Shown here: in pieces, positions 8,330 through 17,514 of the stretch
Numbering within the stretch: position 1 is the stretch's first letter
Layout: each line of letters starts with the position of its first letter
Assembly (NCBI GenBank): GCA_002699105.1
Contig: PABJ01000137.1
Span: 1 to 40,747, forward strand
Direction of reading: 5' to 3'
Length of the DNA stretch: 40,747 bases
Source of the DNA: Ectothiorhodospiraceae bacterium
GTDB lineage: Bacteria; Bacteroidota; Ignavibacteria; SZUA-365; GCA-2699105
Program-made: the position numbers and the translations under genes
Notes under the pieces: model-generated
The model's database searches: none
Told to the model about the DNA's origin: nothing
Seen by the model: the letters and a program-made list of their open reading frames with translations, nothing else

Positions 8330-10423
8330 ATGTCGACGGAAAAAGCAGCAGCTTTCGAAACGATGAACCGGGAACTCAGTTGGCTTTCCTTCAACGGCCG
8401 AGTACTGCAGGAAGCGCAAGATCCAACAGTTCCTCTGTATGAACGGATAAAATTCCTCGCCATCTTCTCGTCCAATCTCGATGAGTTCTTCCGCGTGCGT
8501 GTAGCTTCCCTCCGTAGTCTGTTGGCCTTAAAGCATAAAAGCACGAAGAAGCTCGAGTTTGAACCTGAGGAGCTCCTGCGGCAAATCCAATCGACAGTGA
8601 AGAAACAGCAGACTGCCTTCGGCAAGGTGTTCAGAGAAGAGATTCTTCCGGCGCTCAATCAGAACAACATCTTTCTGATTACCGATAAAGACCTCAATCC
8701 TGAGCAGCGGGAGTTCGTGTTTGAGTATTTCCACGGCCACATCCTGCCGACAGCGAAGCCTGTTTATTTGAAGGAAGGAGAAGACGCTCCGTTCCTTGAA
8801 AACCGGATGCTCTACCTTGCCTGCATTCTCAAGCCGAAAGCTATCAACGTAACACCGGTTGGTGATAGTCTGAAGCAACTTGAGAGCTACGCGCTCGTCC
8901 CGATCTCCACGCGTACATCGCCCCGCTTCATAGCGCTTCCTGAAGTCGACGGCAGATTCTACGTCATGTTTCTCGACGATGTGATCCGTACATGTATTTC
9001 TGAGCTATTCCCGAACAACGATGTCGAAGATTGCTTTGCTATCAAACTGACTCGGGATGCTGACTTGAACATCGAGGATGAATTCTCCGGCGATTTGCTG
9101 GACAAGATCAAGAAGGGACTCAAGAAGCGCTCATCCGGCGTACCTTCGCGCTTTTTATACGACGAGCGAACCCCGAAGAAGCTGCTGAAATTCCTTCGCG
9201 ACCATCTGGAGCTGGATAAGAACGACCTCATACCGGGGGGACGGTATCACAACTTCAACGATTTCTTCGCATTCCCCAATCCGGGACGGCCAGAGTTGGA
9301 ATACGTCCCCATGCCGCCGCTCCCTTACCCGCCGTTCGAAGGCGCGGAGTCGCTGTTCGATTTGATTCGCGAAAAAAGCCGGGTCCTCTACTTTCCGTAT
9401 CACAAGTACGACTATGTCATCAAGATGCTGCAGGAGGCAGCAGCGGATCCCCGTGTGAAAGAAATCGGCGCGACGTTGTACCGCGTCGCATCTGATTCGG
9501 AAATCTGCCAGGCGATGATTGCGGCGGCAGAGAATGGGAAAACAGTACGTGCGTTCGTGGAGGTGAAGGCCCGATTCGATGAGGAATCGAACCTCAACTG
9601 GGCGGAAGCTATGACGCAGGCCGGGGTGGAGGTGTTCTATAGCATGCCGGGGATAAAAGTGCATTCGAAGCTCCTCGTCATTACCCGGAGAGAAGAACAT
9701 GGGATGCGGCGCTATGCCTACCTGAGCACGGGCAACTTCAACGAAAAAACCGCGCGCATCTACACAGATTTTGGGTTCTTCACCTCAGACCCGAAAATAG
9801 CGGAAGAGGCAGCGCGCGCCTTTGGATTCATCGTCAATCGTGAGGATACATTCGAACCGGAGCATTTGCTGGTAGCGCAACTGAATATGCGCGAGAAGCT
9901 TACCGAACTCATCAAGGCTGAAACAGCGGCAGCTATGAAAGGGAAGCCAGCTGCGATTACGTTGAAGGTCAACGCAGTTGAAGACAAGAAGCTCATCGCA
10001 AAGCTGTATGAGGCGAGTAACGCAGGGGTGAAGATCACCATTATATGCAGAGGTATATGCTGTCTGGTACCCGGAGTGAAAGGCCAGAGCGAAAACATCA
10101 CGGTTCGGAGTATCGTGGATCGTTTCCTCGAACACCCGCGGGTATACATTTTTCACAACGGCGGTGATGAAATCATGTATGTTTCCAGTGCGGATTGGAT
10201 GACGCGGAATCTAAGCAGGCGAATTGAAGTGGCATTCCCGCTGTACGACGAAGATATCCGTGAGGAAGTTCGCACAGTGCTGGAGATCCAACTCGTAGAT
10301 AACGTTAAATCCCGGATCATCAACAGGAAGCAAACAAATCCGTACGTGAAGCAAAAGAAGGATGCAGTACCCATCCGGTCGCAGTTCGCCACCTACGAGA
10401 TGTACCGGAACCGCGAGGGCTAG
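8330..10423 (+). CDS. ppk1: Polyphosphate kinase 1
   Basis: The 697-residue protein has the full four-domain PPK1 arrangement and usual length. The N-terminal helical domain has NRELSWLSFNGRVLQEA and SNLDEFFRVRVASL; the two phospholipase-D-like catalytic domains follow. H445 in KVHSKLLVI is the expected phosphohistidine, and STGNFNEKTARIYTDFGFFT and FHNGGDEIMYVSSADWMTRNL are hallmark segments. It reversibly polymerises the terminal phosphate of ATP into polyphosphate at the membrane. A GGGAGGAG ribosome site lies about 9 nt before the ATG. It is the last gene of the HD-PycTM/sixA/ppk1 run and is convergent with the Omp85 gene, with only 3 nt between the stop codons and no visible terminator. 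Confidence 0.97.
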   Translation: MSTEKAAAFETMNRELSWLSFNGRVLQEAQDPTVPLYERIKFLAIFSSNLDEFFRVRVASLRSLLALKHKSTKKLEFEPEELLRQIQSTVKKQQTAFGKVFREEILPALNQNNIFLITDKDLNPEQREFVFEYFHGHILPTAKPVYLKEGEDAPFLENRMLYLACILKPKAINVTPVGDSLKQLESYALVPISTRTSPRFIALPEVDGRFYVMFLDDVIRTCISELFPNNDVEDCFAIKLTRDADLNIEDEFSGDLLDKIKKGLKKRSSGVPSRFLYDERTPKKLLKFLRDHLELDKNDLIPGGRYHNFNDFFAFPNPGRPELEYVPMPPLPYPPFEGAESLFDLIREKSRVLYFPYHKYDYVIKMLQEAAADPRVKEIGATLYRVASDSEICQAMIAAAENGKTVRAFVEVKARFDEESNLNWAEAMTQAGVEVFYSMPGIKVHSKLLVITRREEHGMRRYAYLSTGNFNEKTARIYTDFGFFTSDPKIAEEAARAFGFIVNREDTFEPEHLLVAQLNMREKLTELIKAETAAAMKGKPAAITLKVNAVEDKKLIAKLYEASNAGVKITIICRGICCLVPGVKGQSENITVRSIVDRFLEHPRVYIFHNGGDEIMYVSSADWMTRNLSRRIEVAFPLYDEDIREEVRTVLEIQLVDNVKSRIINRKQTNPYVKQKKDAVPIRSQFATYEMYRNREG

Positions 10424-10426
10424 TGC

Positions 10427-13063
10427 TCACCACGGGAACTGCAACGAGACATAGTACCCTGTGTATTCTTCCGAGACTCCGATCGAGGCGCTGATACTGG
10501 TCGATGGGTTGAGAACGGAGAGCCACAGTCCCCCGCCTACAGATGTATGCCACAAATCCGATTCCTCACCCCTCAGGAACACCTTTCCGGCGTCGGTGAA
10601 TGCAAGTACACCGACCGTAATTGGTGCGACTATCGTTACAGTTCCAACCTCGGTGCGTAATTCTGCCGCGCCGGCGACAGCGCCATCGCCTGCAAATCGT
10701 TCAGATCTGAAGCCGCGCAGCGAACGCTTGCCGCCGAGATACGCTGCCGCTATAAACGGAAAGCTCTCGTCATAGAAAAGCCTTGCGCCATGAACCCGCA
10801 AGGCAAGCGTTGTTCTTCGCGGAAATTCGGCAGACAAAAACGTCCGTGCATCAAAATCCACCTTCGCAAAATGCTGTGTGAGGTCGAGCGCTTCTGGGAA
10901 GTACCTCCCCTGCACCGAAAGCAGCAAGCCGGATGTCGATGCATAGGGGAAGTCTCGCGTATCGAAGGTCAGTCCTAACTGGCTTTCAAGCATGGAGAAC
11001 GAACTGTATCCGAAAGGCTGGAGATCGGATATAAGCTGATCGCCTTCCTGCTCCGTGTGCACGGCCTGGAATCCCGCCCCAAGCTGCAAACTGAAATCTC
11101 CGCTGAGATGAATATCGACCGTCCCGTGTACCTGCAGCAATTTTTGATCAGAGTCGTAGTAGTCGGCGTCTTCCAACGCTTCATCCTTCTGCGTTTCGTT
11201 TCCAAAGCCGTAAAAATGCAACAGAGAGAGAGAGCTGTACTGCGCATTCAGCAGCACCGCCGACCCATCAATCCATTCCAGGAACGTGCCTGCGTATTCG
11301 AGATCGAATTTGTTTTCCACCGGCGCATAGTCGATCCAGAATTCGTTCTGGTAAGAATAGGGGAATGCCCGGAATGCGTAGTCCTGCCGAACGTACCCGT
11401 AGGTGAGGATGAGACCGGCATCGGAGCTGTAATTGATATACGGGAAGTTGTCGATACTGTGGCCCCAGTCGCGCTTTGGTTCATACTTCGCAAGCAAACT
11501 TTCAGGTTCCGGCATTTCGGTCTGATCGACAGAAGCACCAGGTCCGGTTATGAACGTGCTTCCATCGCCGTGATCGTAAAACCGGGTCTTGTCCTCATCA
11601 TCGGAGATAAAAGGCACAATGTGTAAGAAATCACCCCTCACCCGGCTCTTATTTTCGAACTCATCCTTCCCTTCTCCCCCGATGATTCTTACCAGGATGC
11701 TCGTTTCAACTTCTCCTTCGACGAGCGCATAGTCCTTTCCGTCGAGCATGTAGATTCTGATCTCAGCCGTTTCATCCTGATGGAAATCCCGGCGGAAGTG
11801 CGGAGTGCCTTCCGGTTCGTCTGACTTTTCTTTGTATACCTCAACCCGCACACGCACGTCATCCAAACGTTGTACATGAACGAAGTCGTCTTTCTCTGTA
11901 CAGTAGATATCAACTTCGTTCGCCAGGAGATGGTAATACTCCTCCACGAGTTCAGGAAATGCGTCTTTCCGCTCCCGTAGTTGCTCTGTAAGTTTTTCGC
12001 CTTCGAGATCGTAATACTCAGGTGGAAGATCTTTCACGCCGGCGATGATTACATCGTCGGTCAAGTTCTCGACGATATATGTACGGATGCTGTCCCAAGT
12101 GCTCCAGCTCAGAGCCGGGAGTATTCTACGATCGAGCGATCGGCCCGACCATGACAAATCCTGCACGGATGGATAACTATCGCTGAAATGATTCAACTGT
12201 GGAACTGCCACTGAGGCGATGCTCGGAAGCAGTCCATTGAAACGTGCAAACGCCTGATCCCGATCACGTGGGATAGCACGCCAGTAGGTCGTATCGTTTC
12301 GTTCGAATGCTGCCCAGCGCCACTGGTCGATATGCCTGTCCCAATCGCCCAGGAATAAATCCATGAACCGGGCTTTCAGGTACTCCTTCGCATCGACTCT
12401 GTCCTTCCGCTTCCCCTCGACCTTTTCGAACATCTTGAACGTACCAACGATCTTCTCAGATCCGGCGAAGGACTTCTCAGGATCATCATCGAGCTCATCC
12501 GGATGCACCTCGAGCAGCCCAAGCATCCTGGCAAACTGCTCGCGGTATTCGCCCAGCCTGGGGCTATCGGGAAGAACATAGGCGACAGGTTCAGCTTGAA
12601 GCACACCCACAGCGCGCAGCGGCTTCACAACTACCAGAGCGGATAACGGATTCGCTGAAGAGACTTGATCCTGAATCACCGCTGCGGCAAGTGTCTGCTG
12701 AAGCTCTTGCGGCAGGACCTTCGTTGGATCCTTATCGATAGACCGGAACTTGTACTGCACGCCATCAGCGCCCAGAAACCGCAGCGACTTTGTCTGCATA
12801 CCGCCACCGAGGCGTACTGGTGTGAGTCCGCCTGCATACGTTTCCAAATCCAGTACCGGGACGGAGAATTCTGTCGTCCATAAATCGCGCCAATGCGAGC
12901 CGAAGAACAACCTGTGGAGCCAGCCTGCTTGGTATTGCGGACCCGCGGAAATCCTTACAGTATCTGCTTCACCAGAAATCTGCGAATAGCTGTTGCTGGA
13001 GAGTAACGAGAATGCAAGAAGCAGTACCGTTAAGAAGCGGTATGTGACGGTATGAATGTTCAT
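10427..13063 (-). CDS. Omp85/BamA-family barrel with kinase-like periplasmic domain
   Basis: The 878-residue protein begins with a signal peptide (to about residue 28, SYSQ). Residues ~66-400 do not look like POTRA domains. They carry a pattern reminiscent of HipA/FAM20C-type atypical kinases: a Gly-rich stretch LGGGMQTKS (85-92), K105 in VQYKF, GDWDRHIDQWRW (239-250, with D242/R243/H244) and RDRDQAF (266-272). A beta-rich segment follows. The C-terminal ~330 residues form the barrel, with LRGFRSERFAGD matching the conserved Omp85 VRGF motif and a terminal aromatic (FPW). Omp85 proteins insert or translocate proteins at the outer membrane. The barrel call is firm; the kinase-like call is inference from motif spacing. 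It runs convergent to ppk1 and 53 nt downstream of the SdiA-regulated-type lipoprotein gene. Confidence 0.82.
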   Translation of the reverse strand: MNIHTVTYRFLTVLLLAFSLLSSNSYSQISGEADTVRISAGPQYQAGWLHRLFFGSHWRDLWTTEFSVPVLDLETYAGGLTPVRLGGGMQTKSLRFLGADGVQYKFRSIDKDPTKVLPQELQQTLAAAVIQDQVSSANPLSALVVVKPLRAVGVLQAEPVAYVLPDSPRLGEYREQFARMLGLLEVHPDELDDDPEKSFAGSEKIVGTFKMFEKVEGKRKDRVDAKEYLKARFMDLFLGDWDRHIDQWRWAAFERNDTTYWRAIPRDRDQAFARFNGLLPSIASVAVPQLNHFSDSYPSVQDLSWSGRSLDRRILPALSWSTWDSIRTYIVENLTDDVIIAGVKDLPPEYYDLEGEKLTEQLRERKDAFPELVEEYYHLLANEVDIYCTEKDDFVHVQRLDDVRVRVEVYKEKSDEPEGTPHFRRDFHQDETAEIRIYMLDGKDYALVEGEVETSILVRIIGGEGKDEFENKSRVRGDFLHIVPFISDDEDKTRFYDHGDGSTFITGPGASVDQTEMPEPESLLAKYEPKRDWGHSIDNFPYINYSSDAGLILTYGYVRQDYAFRAFPYSYQNEFWIDYAPVENKFDLEYAGTFLEWIDGSAVLLNAQYSSLSLLHFYGFGNETQKDEALEDADYYDSDQKLLQVHGTVDIHLSGDFSLQLGAGFQAVHTEQEGDQLISDLQPFGYSSFSMLESQLGLTFDTRDFPYASTSGLLLSVQGRYFPEALDLTQHFAKVDFDARTFLSAEFPRRTTLALRVHGARLFYDESFPFIAAAYLGGKRSLRGFRSERFAGDGAVAGAAELRTEVGTVTIVAPITVGVLAFTDAGKVFLRGEESDLWHTSVGGGLWLSVLNPSTSISASIGVSEEYTGYYVSLQFPW

Positions 13064-13116
13064 TTATAGGCCGTAGAGGGCGGAAACAAGATAGCACCAA
13101 CTCCGGACTTTTTGCA

Positions 13117-13980
13117 CTATTCCAGAGGTTCGGTAGGCGTATAGACAGTGAAGAATCCCCTGCCATCGCCGCCTTCATCGCCGATATACAGCGTTCTATC
13201 CGCTGCAATAGCGATGGCCTCAGGCTGATCGTGAAGATGGCCATTTAACCGCCGTACGCCTAAAAGATCCCCGGCGCGATTGATTTCGACGATACTGAAC
13301 CCTTTCGAGGCAATGATATAGAATGTATTACTACCTGGAATGTATTCGATACCACTCGGCATGAATGAGCCCGCGATGTAGTCCGATACGTCTTCCTGTG
13401 CGATCGTGAAGACCGGGCGCGAAGCAAGCCGCCGCTCGAACAGAGAGAATTCGTACACGGCGCGGACCATACCCAATCCTTTACCGGGATCGTCCTTACA
13501 GGCAAGAAGCAGACTATTGTTTACCGGATCATAGCAGAGCCCCTCAACATCGTTCTTACCGGATAGGTGTGTACTGTACTTTGTGTATTCAACCGCCTCA
13601 CCATTGGCACCTTCTTCGAATTCGAATAATTCCCCGCTCGAATTTACCAGATAGAACGTCTTTCCGGCGATAGCGAGCCCTTCGAAGTCTTCCTTCAGCT
13701 TCTTTGAACCGACGTCGAACGTTTTAACTATCTCGCCGCTCGCTGGGTCTATTTGGTAAATGACGCCTTCCTCATCGCCGTGCCCGAACAGTCTCCCGCG
13801 GGCATCCATTGCAAAGCCCGAGATTTCGGTCAGATCCTTCGTCAGCTTGAACGACGGCGTATCGCGATCGTCGAATGCGTAAAACTTCAGCGTTGAATCC
13901 GTCAGATCGTGGTCTTTCATACACGCGGATGTGCAAATGAGTATTGTTAGTAGCGATAATAACAGCATTGACGTGTTCAT
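13117..13980 (-). CDS. SdiA-regulated family exported lipoprotein
   Basis: The 287-residue protein starts with a lipoprotein-like signal (hydrophobic core then TSAC with C20; Thr at -3 is not ideal for a lipobox). The remainder is a beta-propeller of the SdiA-regulated family: repeated segments such as ISGFAMDARGRLFGHGDEEGVIYQID, DFEGLAIAGKTFYLVNSSGELFEF, DVEGLCYDPVNNSLLLACKD, PSGIEYIPGSNTFYIIASKG and PEAIAIAADRTLYIGDEG. Family members are exported; their biochemical role is not settled, and the name comes from a regulator with no relevance here. The start has a GGTGA ribosome site. The leader overlaps the terminator hairpin of the upstream BNR gene, and the Omp85 gene begins 53 nt after its stop, so these two may be co-transcribed. 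Confidence 0.85.
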   Translation of the reverse strand: MNTSMLLLSLLTILICTSACMKDHDLTDSTLKFYAFDDRDTPSFKLTKDLTEISGFAMDARGRLFGHGDEEGVIYQIDPASGEIVKTFDVGSKKLKEDFEGLAIAGKTFYLVNSSGELFEFEEGANGEAVEYTKYSTHLSGKNDVEGLCYDPVNNSLLLACKDDPGKGLGMVRAVYEFSLFERRLASRPVFTIAQEDVSDYIAGSFMPSGIEYIPGSNTFYIIASKGFSIVEINRAGDLLGVRRLNGHLHDQPEAIAIAADRTLYIGDEGGDGRGFFTVYTPTEPLE

Positions 13981-13990
13981 GATTCACCAA

Positions 13991-14022
13991 TAAGAAAAGA
14001 GAGCATCCAAAAGGATGCTCTC
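13991..14022 (-). terminator. Rho-independent terminator of the BNR/T9SS gene
   Basis: A perfect 10-bp stem (GAGAGCATCC at 13999-14008, GGATGCTCTC at 14013-14022) with a 4-nt loop is followed on the minus strand by TTTTCTTA (13998-13991). It lies 25 nt past the stop of the BNR propeller gene and ends only 10 nt before the next ATG (13980), so readthrough versus termination would set how much of the downstream lipoprotein/Omp85 pair is expressed from the upstream promoter. Confidence 0.88.
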
Positions 14023-14046
14023 AATAATACGGCATTTCACCTGAAA

Positions 14047-16722
14047 CTACTTGACGAGAAGCATTTTCTTCGTGGTTCGGGCTCCCTCTGCTTCGAGTGA
14101 GTAGTAATACGATCCTGGCGGTAGCGTCGAAGCGTTGAACTCCGTCTGATAACCACCAGCTTGCAGGTATTCATCGACAAGTGTCGCGACGCGTTTACCT
14201 GCGCTATTGTACACCGTCAGCAAGACGGAACTGCTCTTCACCAAATCAAACGGTATGACAGTAGTCGTATTAACCGGGCTGGGATAATTCTTCCCGAGAT
14301 CGAACGCTTTCGGCGCCGCCTGCGGTACCCGCTCCACAGCCACCGTGGAGATATCTGTCATCCACATACCGCGGCCATGCGTTGCGGCATACATCGTTCC
14401 ATCGTCTGCAATCTTGATGTCGTCGATAACCACTGTGGGCAATCCATTGTTAAATGGCTGCCAATCCTCGCCCCAGTTGCGGCTGATGTACACGCCCACA
14501 TCTGTTCCGGCAAAGATGATCTTTGGATCCGGCTCATAAATCGCGATAGCACCAATGGGCACATCCGGGAGAGAAGTCTCCGGGGTGCTGCCCTTCATCT
14601 GGACCCACGTCTGACCGCCGTCGCGGGTTCTATACACGCCCGAGCGCGACTGAAATTCTCCAGTACCAACGTAGGCAACATCGCCGCTATCCGGATGGAC
14701 CGTCACTGTTGTGAGATAGATAGCAGGCAAACGGTTGGCGCCTGAGCCGTTCACGAGCTCCCACTCAACTTCGTTCGCGGGAGCCATCGCATTAGTGCTG
14801 CGGAATATTCTTTTCGATGAACCCGTGGCGCCATACAAAACATTGGGATTGTTCTTGCAAATCGAAAGATCCTGGAACGCCCTGAACGAACTGCCCGGAT
14901 TGAGCAACTCATCGGAGATTGGCTCCCAGTCTCCGCCGTCGCGCCGGAATACGCTCATCCCACCTGTAAAGAGTACTTCGCTATCCTGCGGATGCATGAT
15001 AAAGGGTGTCACGAAAGCAAAATACTGCCGGCCTGTTTGGCCAAGTCCTTCTCGGATTGGGGAGAATGAAGACCCCCCGTTTAACGTCCTGGCAATGTTC
15101 CCGTACTGCGAAGCGATGTAGAAGATGTTTGGGAATTCAGCGTCGAATTCAACATACCCGCCGTCGCCTCCATATCCCAGGCGCGTCCACTCTGTCTCTC
15201 CGGCATCAAGTAAGTTATTACGTCGATCCTGAGTTCCGCCTGCAATGCGACTCGAGTTGTTTGGATCGACACCCATGGCGTAGAACTGCATGGTGGCCAA
15301 CTCATTGCCTGTCTCCTCCCACGCAACTTCGCCGGCTAGATTGTCCCGCGTGATGTACACACCACCGTCGCTGGCCACTGCCATCACGTTTGGGTCTTCA
15401 GGCGAGAAATCCGCGTAGTGAAGGTCAACCCATGTATCGTAATTGGTAATCCTTGAGAATGACTCGCCGAAATTCGTGCTGCGCCAGTTATGAATCCCGC
15501 CGATGTAGATCACATTATGATCCGCCGGATGAAACTTGACGTACAGATTGTAGTCGGCCTGCCCACGCATGAAGTTCCGCAATCCGTCGGCATCCATTTC
15601 TATCGTGCGTTCCCATGTTTCGCCGCAATCAGTCGAGCGGAATACACCTAGGAAATCATCCCTGCCTACGTACCCTTCTTCGTCGATATTGATCGTATAG
15701 GATTTCGACATAACCATAATCATATGTCCGGGGGAAGAGGGCGAAATATCGAACATGATATTCCCGATCGAATCGCCTTGCGGCAAATAATCGGTGATGC
15801 GTTCCCACGTCCCAGTGAAGCCGTTCGTATCCGATACCCAGAATCCGTTCATTCCAGAGCCCCTGTTGTAGCCGAGTGCAGCGTAGACGCGATTCGGACG
15901 GTTGGGGTCTACGCGCACAATCCTGGCAGTACCGTCGAGAACAGCCTCCCAATCCGTGCCGTTATTGGTCGTTTTGTAGACGCCCCTATCGGCCCCGCGC
16001 ATGGCGCAATAGATGGTGTCCGAGCTGGTCGGATGAAGCTCCACATAATTGACGCATTCTTCGAAATTCATGCTCTCGCGACTTTCCATGATATTGAACC
16101 AAGTCTCACCGGCATCGGTAGACTTGTACAATCCATCGCCGTAGACGCGGTCGAAGTTGTCCGATCCTTCGCCTGTGCCTGCATACACATGATCAGGATT
16201 TGCATGATCGATGGCCATGTGCCCAATTGCGAGCGTTGGGAGGAAGTCCGTCTTCGGCTCCCACGACGCGCCGCCGTTGATAGATTTCCACACTCCGCCC
16301 GAAGCTGTACCTGTGTACATGATGTCCGGGTTATCGGGGTGGAATACGACAACCCTGGATCTGCCTGCGGTGTTAAATGGGCCGATTGAGACCCATTGAT
16401 TGGGGATGGCGGTTTTATGCAGAGCATGGTGCGCGTGCTGCATAGAAAGGTGCGCATGCGCATTTCTAAGTCCCTCGCGGATTCCCGGCCCGCCGCTGAA
16501 TGTACGCGGGACGATATACTGGTCGATTCCAGGCTCGGCACGGAAACCATCCTTCAGATAGCTCTCCGCAGCGTAATCAGCATCCATGCTCTTGAAGTGC
16601 ATCTTCTGCTTGTGTTGCGTGGATAGTAACGAATCTTGCGACTGTTCAGAGACAAATTGAGATGCCATTATTGTGAAAACCGCAGCGGCGGCAACCCCTG
16701 CGATGGTAAGAATCGACTTCAT
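14047..16722 (-). CDS. Secreted BNR/sortilin-like propeller protein with T9SS sorting tail
   Basis: The 891-residue protein has an N-terminal signal (MKSILTIAGVAAAAVFTIMA). From about residue 105 to 790 it contains many Asp-box/BNR repeats of the form S-x-D-x-G-x-T-W (SINGGASW, STDAGETW, TTNNGTDW, STDCGETW, TRDGGQTW, SRNWGEDW), as in sialidase and VPS10/sortilin propellers. The C-terminal ~85 residues (NYPSPVNTTTVIPF through KKMLLVK) are a T9SS type A sorting domain, so it is predicted to be delivered to the surface or released. No sialidase Arg triad is evident, so enzymatic activity should not be assumed; carbohydrate or protein binding is as likely. It is probably monocistronic, with the hairpin at 13991-14022 as terminator. 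The ribosome site before the ATG is weak. Confidence 0.88.
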   Translation of the reverse strand: MKSILTIAGVAAAAVFTIMASQFVSEQSQDSLLSTQHKQKMHFKSMDADYAAESYLKDGFRAEPGIDQYIVPRTFSGGPGIREGLRNAHAHLSMQHAHHALHKTAIPNQWVSIGPFNTAGRSRVVVFHPDNPDIMYTGTASGGVWKSINGGASWEPKTDFLPTLAIGHMAIDHANPDHVYAGTGEGSDNFDRVYGDGLYKSTDAGETWFNIMESRESMNFEECVNYVELHPTSSDTIYCAMRGADRGVYKTTNNGTDWEAVLDGTARIVRVDPNRPNRVYAALGYNRGSGMNGFWVSDTNGFTGTWERITDYLPQGDSIGNIMFDISPSSPGHMIMVMSKSYTINIDEEGYVGRDDFLGVFRSTDCGETWERTIEMDADGLRNFMRGQADYNLYVKFHPADHNVIYIGGIHNWRSTNFGESFSRITNYDTWVDLHYADFSPEDPNVMAVASDGGVYITRDNLAGEVAWEETGNELATMQFYAMGVDPNNSSRIAGGTQDRRNNLLDAGETEWTRLGYGGDGGYVEFDAEFPNIFYIASQYGNIARTLNGGSSFSPIREGLGQTGRQYFAFVTPFIMHPQDSEVLFTGGMSVFRRDGGDWEPISDELLNPGSSFRAFQDLSICKNNPNVLYGATGSSKRIFRSTNAMAPANEVEWELVNGSGANRLPAIYLTTVTVHPDSGDVAYVGTGEFQSRSGVYRTRDGGQTWVQMKGSTPETSLPDVPIGAIAIYEPDPKIIFAGTDVGVYISRNWGEDWQPFNNGLPTVVIDDIKIADDGTMYAATHGRGMWMTDISTVAVERVPQAAPKAFDLGKNYPSPVNTTTVIPFDLVKSSSVLLTVYNSAGKRVATLVDEYLQAGGYQTEFNASTLPPGSYYYSLEAEGARTTKKMLLVK

Positions 16723-16932
16723 CGGGTCTTATTCCATTCTGTATGTGGGTATTTCTCCCTAAGTGCATCAATCAGCAGTGCAAAGAGAGTCGCCGCTGAG
16801 CGAACCGCGGCCTAGTCCTGTAAAATACGAAGCAAAATGCATCCATTCAATGGTACCGATCCCGGCATTGCATTGAAGTCTGCCGTGATATTGATTATAA
16901 TGGGACAAGACCCAATCACTGGCATTTGATCC
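16723..16932. promoter_or_regulatory. Divergent intergenic region with sigma-70-type promoter for the AMMECR1 operon
   Basis: On the plus strand TTGAAG (16873-16878) and TATAAT (16896-16901) are separated by exactly 17 nt, giving a predicted transcript start near 16908 and a ~25-nt leader before the TTG start at 16933. A short palindrome CCATTCAATGG (16843-16853) lies about 20 nt upstream of the -35 and could be an activator or repressor site, but is too short to press. I see no convincing promoter for the minus-strand BNR gene. Confidence 0.65.
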
Positions 16933-17514
16933 TTGAGTACATTGGCGGCAACGCTTCATATCACAGAGTCGGAAAAGACGGCATTGTTCGGGATAGCATC
17001 TGAGTCGCTTCGCCGGCTCTATAACGCTGGATACGAGAGCAACCAGGCTCACATGCAGGAAGCTGATAAGATCGAAGCGGAGGGTGTGTTCGTCACCATG
17101 TTCGTGGAGGACGGGCTACGCGGCTGCATCGGCTATGTGTCTGGGATTGATTCGGTACACGATGCGGTTGCCGAACTCACGCGGAAGGCCGCAACTGAGG
17201 ACCCCAGGTTCTCACCGATTCAGAAGAATGAGCTTGATGCAGTACGAATCGAAATATCGCTCCTCGGTGCATTCGAGGTCATATCACCCACGGACGAGAT
17301 ACGGATCGGCACGCATGGTTTGGTTATAGAACATGGCCGAAATAGAGGATTGCTGCTGCCGCAGGTTGCTTCCAGTAGAAATTGGAGCCGCGAGGACTTC
17401 CTCGGTGCAGTCTGCCATAAAGCCGGCCTGCATCCCGAGATCTTGACCGATCCTAAAACGACACTCAAACGGTTCCAATGCACCAAACTAGAAGCTAATC
17501 TGAGGGATCTATGA
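16933..17514 (+). CDS. amrA: AMMECR1-domain protein (AmmeMemoRadiSam system protein A)
   Basis: The 193-residue protein matches the AMMECR1 family in length and carries its hallmark LRGCIGY at 62-68, then the TRKAATEDPRFSP segment and IEISLLG. An in-frame TGA six nt upstream forces a start at TTG 16933 or the TTG at 16942; the former gives MSTLAATLHITESEK. There is no good ribosome site, so expression may be low. The gene overlaps the Memo gene by 4 nt (ATGA). In many prokaryotes these two accompany a radical-SAM enzyme (AmmeMemoRadiSam system), presumed to modify a small molecule or residue. The radical-SAM partner is not in this window. Confidence 0.9.
   Translation: MSTLAATLHITESEKTALFGIASESLRRLYNAGYESNQAHMQEADKIEAEGVFVTMFVEDGLRGCIGYVSGIDSVHDAVAELTRKAATEDPRFSPIQKNELDAVRIEISLLGAFEVISPTDEIRIGTHGLVIEHGRNRGLLLPQVASSRNWSREDFLGAVCHKAGLHPEILTDPKTTLKRFQCTKLEANLRDL

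Noticed and set aside
6560-10423. A complete Pycsar or other defence island
   Set aside because: No pyrimidine cyclase, no other defence gene and no mobility gene is nearby; sixA and ppk1 are housekeeping genes.
14047-16722. Calling the BNR protein a sialidase
   Set aside because: Asp boxes are structural and occur in many propellers; no catalytic Arg triad or Asp/Tyr/Glu set was identifiable.
16843-16853. Palindrome CCATTCAATGG upstream of the AMMECR1 promoter
   Set aside because: Arms of 5 bp are too short to distinguish from chance.
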